DNA from: Youngiibacter multivorans
GTDB lineage: Bacteria > Bacillota > Clostridia > Clostridiales > Clostridiaceae
Direction: 5' to 3'
Length of the DNA: 32,243 nt
NCBI RefSeq assembly: GCF_017873395.1
Contig: NZ_JAGGKC010000036.1
Span: 1-32,243, forward strand
Shown: positions 7,657 through 15,293 of the stretch, piece after piece
Layout: every line of letters starts with the position of its first letter
Position numbering within the stretch: position 1 is the stretch's first letter
Notes under the pieces: model-generated
Told to the model about the DNA's origin: nothing
The model's database searches: none
The model's input: the letters and a program-made list of their open reading frames with translations, nothing else
Program-made: the position numbers and the translations under genes

Positions 7657-8337
7657 ATGGCTTTTGAAAAGACGTTCTTCTGCACCCAGTGTGGAAACAG
7701 ACTATCAGGAAAAAACAAGGTCTGCAGAAGCTGCGGCTTTGACATTGACTCAGACAAGCCTTATGGCGATAAGCCTGCGCTTGGTGCAGGAGGCACAGGC
7801 TGGTCCGAAGCGGTCAATGACTATAGGTTCGCAGGGTACCAGGGAAACAGAAGGACCTACATAACCATATTCACTCTGATCCTAGTCATAGCCATCCCAT
7901 CCTTCCTGCTCCTTTCAGGAGACTTAGGACTTGACAGTGAAGGCATCATGGTCATAGCAGTACTCTCAGGAATGTTCCTCTTAATAGCACTATACTCCAT
8001 AATGAACACCAGGAGGAAAGGCCTCGAGTGGACAGGAATAGTAGAAGACAAGAGAGAATACTACAGCAAGAAAAACAGCCACCAGAGCAATGTGATCATA
8101 GTTAAGACTGATAACGGCAAAATGGTCGAACTCCCAATGGGTGACAATCTGGTCCAATATGAATACTTCAAGTTAGGTGACAAGCTTAAGAAGCACAACA
8201 GGCCTAATCTTCGGGCCATTGAAAAGTATGACAAGAGAAGCGATGAGGTCCTGTTCTGTCCATCCTGTGGCACTTTGTGCGACACAAGGGACAATTACTG
8301 TAAAGCCTGTGGCTCACCGCTGCTTAAGGGGAGATAA
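7657..8337 (+). CDS. Membrane protein with N- and C-terminal zinc ribbons, 226 aa
   Basis: A ribbon at each end frames the protein: Cys9, Cys12, Cys23 and Cys26 at the N-terminus, and Cys201, Cys204, Cys215 and Cys218 at the C-terminus, with an extra Cys208. Two membrane helices lie at about 66-86 and 94-114. Between them and the second ribbon is a 75-residue domain with VIIVKTDNGKMVELPMGD, which reads as a small beta-barrel. Both termini should therefore be on the same (cytosolic) side. AGGAG precedes the ATG. It is the only forward-strand gene in the zinc-ribbon cluster and runs convergently into the lipoprotein gene with 2 bases between the stop codons. No specific function can be assigned. 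Confidence 0.8.
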   Translation: MAFEKTFFCTQCGNRLSGKNKVCRSCGFDIDSDKPYGDKPALGAGGTGWSEAVNDYRFAGYQGNRRTYITIFTLILVIAIPSFLLLSGDLGLDSEGIMVIAVLSGMFLLIALYSIMNTRRKGLEWTGIVEDKREYYSKKNSHQSNVIIVKTDNGKMVELPMGDNLVQYEYFKLGDKLKKHNRPNLRAIEKYDKRSDEVLFCPSCGTLCDTRDNYCKACGSPLLKGR

Positions 8338-8339
8338 CC

Positions 8340-8825
8340 TCACCTTATCAGTTGGAAATGTACCATAACCTCAGAGTCTACCTTGCCATCATCGATCTTT
8401 ATAATTGCAAGACCATCCACCATATGTCCTGAAGGATATAGCTTGACGGCACATATTAACTTCGGTTCCGGCTCCTCACGAGAAGTCATTATCCCGTCCT
8501 GAAGCTGGAACTCAATTCCTTTCCCAAGCCCAAATGACTTTCCATCCATTTCCCAGGAAAGCTTCAATACATTGCCATCTATCCAGCCTGTACAGCTGTA
8601 AGAATCACTGCTGTACAGGCTATTTTCATGCTCCTTAAACCAAAGCTTGCCCGAGTACTCACCCTGAAGCTCAGAAAGGGCTGCTTTAGTATTAATCCCC
8701 TGGTCCCCTATGATGTCAAAGGCAGGCTGCTCCAGCACCGGATTTTTTTCATCTTTGCCAAACGAGCAGCCTGAAACTATCAACAGTGCCATTGCAATAA
8801 CCAAAGCCTTTATCATACCCTTCAT
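8340..8825 (-). CDS. Putative lipoprotein, 161 aa
   Basis: The short signal peptide MKGMIKALVIAMALLIVSGC ends in the lipobox IVSGC (Cys20), so the protein should be lipid-anchored outside the cell. The mature domain is about 140 residues, beta-rich, and contains a single further Cys pair region (SYSCTGW, KLICAV). The start at 8825 follows GGGGAGGGG at 6 nt; an in-frame ATG at 8849 has no ribosome site and would spoil the signal peptide. It is the last gene of the operon beginning at 14213, 54 nt after the preceding stop. It probably works with the zinc-ribbon membrane proteins upstream, but the role is unknown. Confidence 0.75.
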   Translation of the reverse strand: MKGMIKALVIAMALLIVSGCSFGKDEKNPVLEQPAFDIIGDQGINTKAALSELQGEYSGKLWFKEHENSLYSSDSYSCTGWIDGNVLKLSWEMDGKSFGLGKGIEFQLQDGIMTSREEPEPKLICAVKLYPSGHMVDGLAIIKIDDGKVDSEVMVHFQLIR

Positions 8826-8879
8826 GCACACCCCTCCCCTATGCCACACCAGTACTTATGATCAATGTAAAGCAATCGT

Positions 8880-9782
8880 TTATCTCACAAACAGCAGCAC
8901 ATTAATTAGGTCAGCTATGCCGTCCTTGTCCCAGTCAGAGTAGATGTGGCTCTGTCCATACTCCTTGCCGTCCTTCTCCCAGAAGATGATCTCGGCAAGC
9001 CTGTCATCACCAAGTGCCAGACTAAGGTATCCATCCTCGAAGTTGGCATAGAGAAGGTCCTTTGCTTCATCCCCTTCAAACTCGCTCTTCTCCCCGTCAA
9101 ACTCCACGTAGTGGTGTGTGAATTCCACAGCCGTATTTAGTGTCTTCCCCTCGTCTTTTAAAGAGTTCTCCTTAAGGACTGCTGTTGAGAAGAAAGTCTC
9201 CTCCGGCTCAGACACGTAGTTTACAGCCATTACCTTCCACTGTCCAAGTATGTCCTTATATGCAAGAGCAGCTCCACCTTCAGGCACCTCGTCATAGGAG
9301 GCTGCCACATACCAGGAGAAGTCCTCCCTGGTGATCTCCTTATCAGAAGCATCCTTGCCAAGTATGATTCCAGGAATATCAGATATCCTGGGAATGCCAT
9401 CCCCTCCAAGGGCCTTAACAGCCGCATATCCACATGCAGCAATGAGTACAACCAGAATTATAGGAAGTACCCTTATCCTTGCCCTTGGCTTGCTGTATGA
9501 GCCATAACCGCTGTCACTGGTCTTCCTTACCTCTTTTATTGTCCTGTCCTTCTTTTTGGAAGATTTATAACCTTCATTTACCTCTTCCTTCGCTTCTTCA
9601 ATCACATCTTTACTTGGACCTTCACTCGCATCATTACCCGGACCTAAATCCGCATCGTTATACAAACCTAGGTTTGAGTCATTATATAACCCCTGGTTTG
9701 AGTCATCCTTCACAGGATTTCCGCAAAACTCACAGAACCTGCTGTCATCAGGTATCTGTTTACCGCATGATTCACAATACAT
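8880..9782 (-). CDS. Zinc-ribbon, single-pass membrane protein with Ca-loop-like C-terminus, 300 aa
   Basis: In order: a zinc ribbon (Cys3, Cys6, Cys17, Cys20), four 8-residue repeats at 27-58 (consensus D-A/S-x-x-G-x-x-N), a Lys/Glu-rich linker, one membrane helix at about 104-124, and an extracytoplasmic domain of about 175 residues. Near the C-terminus, DWDKDGIAD matches the DxDxDGxxD calcium-binding loop seen in dockerin and thrombospondin type 3 repeats. The topology is therefore ribbon inside, sensor-like domain outside (inference). AAGGGGGAG precedes the ATG. It lies 40 nt downstream of the small two-helix gene in the operon led by the 1402-residue protein. Confidence 0.75.
   Translation of the reverse strand: MYCESCGKQIPDDSRFCEFCGNPVKDDSNQGLYNDSNLGLYNDADLGPGNDASEGPSKDVIEEAKEEVNEGYKSSKKKDRTIKEVRKTSDSGYGSYSKPRARIRVLPIILVVLIAACGYAAVKALGGDGIPRISDIPGIILGKDASDKEITREDFSWYVAASYDEVPEGGAALAYKDILGQWKVMAVNYVSEPEETFFSTAVLKENSLKDEGKTLNTAVEFTHHYVEFDGEKSEFEGDEAKDLLYANFEDGYLSLALGDDRLAEIIFWEKDGKEYGQSHIYSDWDKDGIADLINVLLFVR
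9609..9704 (-). repeat. In-frame 24-bp x 4 coding repeat
   Basis: Residues 27-58 of the preceding protein are four 8-residue units: DSNQGLYN, DSNLGLYN, DADLGPGN and DASEGPSK. The first two units are nearly identical and the last two have diverged. This suggests local duplication within a flexible linker between the ribbon and the membrane helix. Confidence 0.75.
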
Positions 9783-9822
9783 AGGCTCCCCCTTAAAATC
9801 GTCTGTTATTCATGTAACCTGG

Positions 9823-10008
9823 TTATCTCCTCCTGGGCCGGATTTCCAGGAAGCTAAGTCCCGCCAGAAAAAGCAGCATGCTGCCTGTTATCATACCGAC
9901 CTTAATACCTTCATTGTCACCAGCAGCCCTTGAATAGATGAAGAAGCCGGTTAAGGAGATGACTGCCATAATGGTCAGCACTATGGCAGCCTTTTTCCCT
10001 CCCCTCAT
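9823..10008 (-). CDS. Small two-helix membrane protein, 61 aa
   Basis: The product has two hydrophobic helices (about 7-26 and 37-54) separated by a short charged loop (AAGDNEG). It is flanked by basic ends (MRGGKK and RPRRR), so both ends should face the cytosol. Its ATG overlaps the stop of the 1402-residue gene by 4 bases (ATGA), a classic sign of translational coupling and probable co-assembly. No family is recognised. It could be an accessory subunit of the large membrane protein. Confidence 0.7.
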   Translation of the reverse strand: MRGGKKAAIVLTIMAVISLTGFFIYSRAAGDNEGIKVGMITGSMLLFLAGLSFLEIRPRRR

Positions 10009-13000
10009 ATCTTCACAGCCCTGGACTTTGCCTCAGCCTGTCCAAGGATTCCATCCTTTATCCTGTAGGTTGACCTCATGGTGACAGTGAACTCATTGAT
10101 CTTAGGATAATTGTAGTCGGAGTCATCGAAGGCTCCGCCATCAAGCTCAATCTCCAGCTCATCTATCTTACCTGACTTAAGTCCCTTGACATCGAATATG
10201 ACCTTAAGCTTAAGTGTACCAGGCTCCCATCTAGGATTTGACATGCGTTTGAACTCGTAATCCGGGTGACTGAAGTCCATATTATTGACTAGTCCCAGGA
10301 ACGCCGTAGTCGCCTTAAAGGACCAGATACCACCGCTGAACATGCCTGTAGTCTCCTTAAACTTTGATCCAAGGCTTCCCTTACCCTGTACATTACCAGG
10401 GTAGTAGTTCTCCCTAAAAGTCTTTGCTATCTCGCTCTTGAGGCTATCTGGCACAGTGTCCCCGCCATACATGTCAAAGTTGGCGTATCGCTCGAACATC
10501 CTGTGCTGTGTAAGGTATGTCACACCGAACCAGAAAAAGGTCTGAGGTTCAGAATTATGCTCGTCAAAGAACACATTGTAGTAAGCCTGTATCGCATCCT
10601 TGGCCCCAAGTGCAGGTGACACTAATCCCCTCTCCATGTCCGCCAGGTTCTTTACCACATCCGTCAGGTGCTGTATGAAGTAGGCATGCCTTTCCTGAAG
10701 CTTCTTGTTCTGGGAAGTATCCCCATGCTGATGCTCAATGGCATGACATAGCTCATGGTGAAGGGACTGGATCTGCTCCCAGTCACCTATGGCTTTAGGC
10801 ATTGAAGCATCCTGAAGGTACACATAGTTCTTTCTTGAAACATCCAGGTAGCCGTCCTCATAGTGGTTTTGCTTGGTCGTAGGCGTATAAGGCATATGGC
10901 TTTCGCAGTATACCCTGTTCTCTATGAACCGAAGAGCACCGAAATAGGTTTCCAGATCACCTATCTTGATATACTTGTCCACGAATGTACCCTGACCGTA
11001 TTCTATGAACCACTTGAGCATAGCCCTGTAGTCAGTCTGAGGCTTCAGGATACCCTTAAGCTCAAGAGGCTTGAATTCTGCTCCATCAAGAGCTGCAGAG
11101 ACTATAACCTCAACCTCCGGAGCTATTGCCACTGCACTCTTTCCAGGATACAGCATGAACACTGAAGGCTTCTTCTGAAGGTCAACCTTCTCCTTGCTTG
11201 GTAGTGCCTCAGGTGTAACCTGTATATCAGCATCAGCTATTGCCTTCTTTGCATCATCAGCCTTCATGATCTTGGAAGCCTTGTCAGGAGTTACAGTTAT
11301 CTTAAGTCCTTCAGAAGCCTTTCCGTCAGGTACCAGCTCCCTTGTCTTCTCATCCCATCTCATTACTGCAAGAGGCAGTATGTAAGCATTCTGCTCCCTC
11401 TTGTCCTTCTCCCCGTCAGTGAAGCAGACAAGCATAACCTTATCCCTGGTTTCACTGTTCTTAAGGTCAGAGTATGCAGTACCTATTCCCTCATAGCAGA
11501 GCTGAACGATGAACTTCTCTTCAATCTTTTCCTTTTTGGTAGTGGCGGTAAGCGTGCACTGGTACCTGTGTATGAATCTCTGGAAGTTCATTCTGCCGGC
11601 CTTTTCAGTGGCATTTGCTATTAGGATGTCACGCCCTGCCTTGTCCTTGTCCAGCTTAAGCTCGAACAGGTCAGACTTGTACTCCACAGCAAGGTCCGGC
11701 TTTTCTCCAAAGCCCGTAACCTTTACAGAAATTTCAAAGGCATCGGTAGAAGTGCCAAGTATGCTTATCCTGTCCTTTACTTCAATCTTCGGCTTTCCAC
11801 CCATCCTGAAGGTCAGGTTGTTCTGGAAATAGGTATCAGGACCCTGATACTTGAAGCTTATTACGCAGGTTTCCGGAGGATTTTCATTTTCAAGCGTTAT
11901 CCTCATACCCTTGCCTTTTGCTCCACCTGATATTGCCATAAGCTTAAGTCCTTCTACAGGAGTAGAAGCGAATATGGTTATCTGGCCGTCAAGGGATGGA
12001 TCATGAACCCAGCCGCCGTCAGGCAGCTTCTTCTCTATCCTTGCAAATACCTCCTGGTCAGTCTTACCATTCTCAATGACGCTTCCGAAGGTCTTATTGA
12101 CTATCATCCTGTAGTCGCCTGTCTTCTTGAGCTCCTCTTCCTTCTGCTTCCTGGTGAGCTTAGCAGCAGTGACCGCCGAAGCAGATGCACCTGATGCACC
12201 TGCTGAAGCCGCGGCAGCAGCCGCTGCAAGGGCTGAGGCTGTTCCAACCACAACTGCGGTCTTCATTGATACAGGAGCACTGTCGCCTGAATTTCCCGAA
12301 GCGTTGCCATCAACTATCTCAGGACCAATGACTGCAGGGTCCTCATCTTCTCCACCAGGACCAGCAATTCCACCGACCACTCCGTCTGAATCCCACTCGT
12401 ACATGTAGTCCATGTACACCTCTTCGAAGCTTAGATCTCCTCCATAGACTATGACACTGATTGTCATCCTGTCTCCCTCAGTCCCTCTGTCAGGCATATG
12501 TCCGAATACAGATGCGACAGTCGGCTGGTTAGGATCCACTGATGCTATGGCCACAGCACCGTAACTCTTGTCATATATTCCCCATAATCCCACATTTGTA
12601 GCATACATTCTGCTGATATAGGTACCAGCCTCGTAATAAAACTGGACTACAGCAAAGCAGGCGTCCCTGAACTCTATGTTGTCATAGCTGAGCAGCTTTG
12701 CCTGAAGCTCCATCTCGACCTTCTCACCCGGCTTCAGGTCCCTCTTGGGAGCAGAAGTCCAGGTAATCCTGCTGGCTGCACTCTCGCCAGTATTAAAGCC
12801 ATTTCCGCCTACAACGACTACATCCCTCATCTCGACTTTGCCTTCCGCATAGTCAACGAAGTGTTCAAAGGCTCCATTTAAAGGATCGCCACCTGTCCCG
12901 AAATCATACGGGGAATATCTTATATTTGCTCCAACGTACTTCCATTTGCCTTCTTTGGTCGGTATCTCACTGGAGGCACTTAATGAAGTAAGGGCTCCGC

Positions 13001-14213
13001 AGTTGTCACAGTAAAGCACCTGACCCTTTACCTCCTCCTCAGTGAAGGTATTGGTAAACCCGCAGTTGTTGCATTTTGAAGAATAGACGCTGCTAGCTTC
13101 AGCAGCGATAGGCGCTCCCTGCATGACTGCAAAGACCAATAAGGCTGCCGCAGCAAGCCTTTTTGCCTTTGAAAGTGAAAGCACAGTTCCTATGACCACA
13201 AGAACAATACCCGCACCATATCCCATGCCGGGAACTGAAGCATATGCCATAGGCACTGCAGATATGAATCCAAAGACAGCCCCGTTGGAAAGAGCCTTTG
13301 CATTCTGTACAACAGCATTCCTGTTCCTTGAAAAGACATTTGAAACCGAAAGGAACATACGCCTAACATACCCGTTTTCCTGACCCATAGACTTGAATGT
13401 ACCAATAGCTGCAACAATACCTATTACACTGTTGTCAAAGGAATTGTCACCAGTGAAGAAATTGAACAGTATAAGTGAAAGACCGAGCCCAACAAGGAAG
13501 AATCCAGCTCCACCGGAATTTTTCACATTCGGAAGCCTTTCCTTCAATCCTCCCCTCTTAAACAATCCTACAAGGGTCCCTGCAAAGAAGCCCTTGCCGA
13601 CTATTCCACCGACCATCTTGAGAGGCTCCTCACTGAGTCCGCCCCTCCCGAAGGTCGCCCAGTTTACCATATCCCCATAAGGAAGCGAAATATCCAGCTC
13701 AGGGAGCATGGACAACACAAACCAGAAGATGCCGAGGAGTAAGCCCGGAAGCAATCGCTTCGGCGAGCCAAGTGACTTGAAAAAGCCTCCGATGAGACTT
13801 GTCAGCCATGAAAACAGTACCGAGACAGGATTAGATACCACTTCCTTTTGAGGCACAGCTGTTTCAGACATCCTTGGCTCAATGCTGAACACCACCTCTC
13901 CAGGAGAATCATACTCTTCATTTTGTTTACCAGCTGCGCTCTGAACCGCTGCTGGCTTCGCCTCATTCTTTACTCTCTCCTTAACTGCTTTAGCAGGAGA
14001 CTTTACTTTTACATTTGCCTTCTCTTCAGCAGCCGCAAGAGCTCCTCCGCACTTCCTGCAGAACCTGGTACCAGTCTTAGCCTCCGTACCGCATGATCTG
14101 CATATGACAGTATCCTTTTTATCTTCCTGAACCGTTGACACTTTTCCGCAATACCTGCAGAACTTGGCATCGTCCGATATTTCCCTGCTGCAGCCTGAAC
14201 AAATCCGAGCCAT
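10005..14213 (-). CDS. Giant zinc-ribbon polytopic membrane protein with HExxH metallopeptidase motif, 1402 aa
   Basis: Two zinc ribbons lie at the N-terminus (Cys5/8/19/22 and Cys38/41/52/55). An Ala/Lys linker follows, then several membrane helices between about 130 and 370. The last helix ends in a signal-peptidase-like AAEASS. A third ribbon (Cys381/384/402/405) and a beta-rich region of about 230 residues come next. After an Ala-rich spacer (about 655-685) there are more beta-rich domains, then a peptidase-like segment with HHELCH (His1153, Glu1154, His1157). ERHAY about 17 residues later offers Glu1174 as the third zinc ligand, as in gluzincins. The ATG at 14213 follows GGAAGGA by about 8 nt. 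It leads an operon with three envelope genes. The architecture is not one I know; a membrane-tethered metallopeptidase is the best inference. Confidence 0.75.
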   Translation of the reverse strand: MARICSGCSREISDDAKFCRYCGKVSTVQEDKKDTVICRSCGTEAKTGTRFCRKCGGALAAAEEKANVKVKSPAKAVKERVKNEAKPAAVQSAAGKQNEEYDSPGEVVFSIEPRMSETAVPQKEVVSNPVSVLFSWLTSLIGGFFKSLGSPKRLLPGLLLGIFWFVLSMLPELDISLPYGDMVNWATFGRGGLSEEPLKMVGGIVGKGFFAGTLVGLFKRGGLKERLPNVKNSGGAGFFLVGLGLSLILFNFFTGDNSFDNSVIGIVAAIGTFKSMGQENGYVRRMFLSVSNVFSRNRNAVVQNAKALSNGAVFGFISAVPMAYASVPGMGYGAGIVLVVIGTVLSLSKAKRLAAAALLVFAVMQGAPIAAEASSVYSSKCNNCGFTNTFTEEEVKGQVLYCDNCGALTSLSASSEIPTKEGKWKYVGANIRYSPYDFGTGGDPLNGAFEHFVDYAEGKVEMRDVVVVGGNGFNTGESAASRITWTSAPKRDLKPGEKVEMELQAKLLSYDNIEFRDACFAVVQFYYEAGTYISRMYATNVGLWGIYDKSYGAVAIASVDPNQPTVASVFGHMPDRGTEGDRMTISVIVYGGDLSFEEVYMDYMYEWDSDGVVGGIAGPGGEDEDPAVIGPEIVDGNASGNSGDSAPVSMKTAVVVGTASALAAAAAAASAGASGASASAVTAAKLTRKQKEEELKKTGDYRMIVNKTFGSVIENGKTDQEVFARIEKKLPDGGWVHDPSLDGQITIFASTPVEGLKLMAISGGAKGKGMRITLENENPPETCVISFKYQGPDTYFQNNLTFRMGGKPKIEVKDRISILGTSTDAFEISVKVTGFGEKPDLAVEYKSDLFELKLDKDKAGRDILIANATEKAGRMNFQRFIHRYQCTLTATTKKEKIEEKFIVQLCYEGIGTAYSDLKNSETRDKVMLVCFTDGEKDKREQNAYILPLAVMRWDEKTRELVPDGKASEGLKITVTPDKASKIMKADDAKKAIADADIQVTPEALPSKEKVDLQKKPSVFMLYPGKSAVAIAPEVEVIVSAALDGAEFKPLELKGILKPQTDYRAMLKWFIEYGQGTFVDKYIKIGDLETYFGALRFIENRVYCESHMPYTPTTKQNHYEDGYLDVSRKNYVYLQDASMPKAIGDWEQIQSLHHELCHAIEHQHGDTSQNKKLQERHAYFIQHLTDVVKNLADMERGLVSPALGAKDAIQAYYNVFFDEHNSEPQTFFWFGVTYLTQHRMFERYANFDMYGGDTVPDSLKSEIAKTFRENYYPGNVQGKGSLGSKFKETTGMFSGGIWSFKATTAFLGLVNNMDFSHPDYEFKRMSNPRWEPGTLKLKVIFDVKGLKSGKIDELEIELDGGAFDDSDYNYPKINEFTVTMRSTYRIKDGILGQAEAKSRAVKI

Positions 14214-14473
14214 AATCTCAGTCCTTCCAAAAAACGCTATTTGGCATAATTTTATCATAGGTCAGGCATAAAACATATTGATACTTTTACCAATAAAGAG
14301 GATATCAGGATATAAAATTAACAGTGCCTCAACGTATTCCCAAATTAACCTAAATATTTATAATATCTTAGTATATTCACAGGCATCACGTCATGTCATT
14401 AAGCCCTACTAAGAATATTTTTGGAAATATGAAATATCACTTGAAGAGCTTGGTCCATCCGGATGCTGCACAC

Positions 14474-14497
14474 AAAAAGGCAGCCCTTTCGGGCTGC
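14474..14497 (-). terminator. Rho-independent terminator after the nitroreductase gene
   Basis: A 7-bp perfect stem GCAGCCC/GGGCTGC (14480-14486 with 14491-14497) has a GAAA tetraloop when read on the reverse strand. It is followed by two C and five T residues. It lies 119 nt past the stop at 14617 and ends operon A. Confidence 0.8.
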
Positions 14498-14616
14498 AAG
14501 TCAATCCATGCGGTAATGGATAATATAAGCTTATTAAGTATTGTTGTTTATTACCTACAGGTCTCATTGATACCTTCGGTGACCTGGGCATAGACAATAA
14601 GTTCCTGGTGGTAATG

Positions 14617-15183
14617 TCACCTAATGAACCGGACCTTCTCCTCAAGGCTCTTCCTCCTGGTTACACCGGGAGGTGCAGCCGGATATCCTATGCAGACTAT
14701 GCCAACTGGATCCTTGTCTACTCCAAAAATCTCCTTAGCGCTCTCCTTCTCGTAGAGTGTGTACCACAGGGACCCAAGACCCAGACTGTGGGCAGCGAGG
14801 CACATGTTCTGGATTGCTGCGCTGCATGCATCCACATAGCATTTTCCTGGTTCGTTTAAAAACTGCTCCGCCCCGTTCTTGGAAGGGTCACCAGTCACGA
14901 CAATAAGCACAGGGGCCTGGGTGACAAAGTCCAGGTCAAAGGATTCAAGCCACTTCCAGCCGCTTCGGCTGGCTAGATACGCCTTGGTCTTCTCGGATTC
15001 TTCCTTCAGCCTCTTTCCGTACTCCCTGTCAAGGACCACCGTGAATTCCCATGGCTGCTTGTTCGCAGGCGACGGAGCATAGGTAGCGCATTCAAGTATC
15101 TTAAGGATCTTATCTTCCTCAACCTTTTTGTCCAAGAATGAGCGGCAGCTCCTTCTGTTCATTATGGCTTCAATACAATCCAT
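14617..15183 (-). CDS. Nitroreductase-family flavoprotein, 188 aa
   Basis: The protein has the family's FMN-binding signatures: an N-terminal RRSCRSF (10-16), SPANKQPW (39-46), and a late GLGSLWYT segment with a following IVCIGYP strand. At 188 residues it is a typical short, homodimeric, FMN-dependent NAD(P)H oxidoreductase. The natural substrate cannot be told from sequence. AGGAGG lies 6 nt before the ATG. It is the last gene of operon A, 110 nt after the thiolase, with a long stem-loop between them. Its presence with a CoA-transferase and a thiolase suggests a redox role linked to that pathway, or simple read-through of an unrelated gene. Confidence 0.9.
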   Translation of the reverse strand: MDCIEAIMNRRSCRSFLDKKVEEDKILKILECATYAPSPANKQPWEFTVVLDREYGKRLKEESEKTKAYLASRSGWKWLESFDLDFVTQAPVLIVVTGDPSKNGAEQFLNEPGKCYVDACSAAIQNMCLAAHSLGLGSLWYTLYEKESAKEIFGVDKDPVGIVCIGYPAAPPGVTRRKSLEEKVRFIR

Positions 15184-15211
15184 ATCTGACCTCCTTCATG
15201 ATTTGGAATTG

Positions 15212-15274
15212 AGGCCCTTAGGCTTCCTGTCTCAGCGCGTAAATTAAGCTGCAAAGCAGGAAACCTAAGGGCCT
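15212..15274. other. Long imperfect stem-loop between thiolase and nitroreductase genes
   Basis: Two 18-nt arms (15212-15229 and 15257-15274) pair with one mismatch around a 27-nt loop. No T run follows on either strand, so it is not a standard terminator. In the operon A transcript it lies between thiolase and nitroreductase. It could stabilise the upstream message or attenuate the downstream gene (inference). Confidence 0.65.
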
Positions 15275-15293
15275 GCACGGACAATGATATATA

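Noticed and set aside
12127..12408. Forward frame encoding an Ala-rich peptide
   Set aside because: It is antisense to the Ala-rich spacer of the giant protein, where low-complexity codons keep the opposite strand open.
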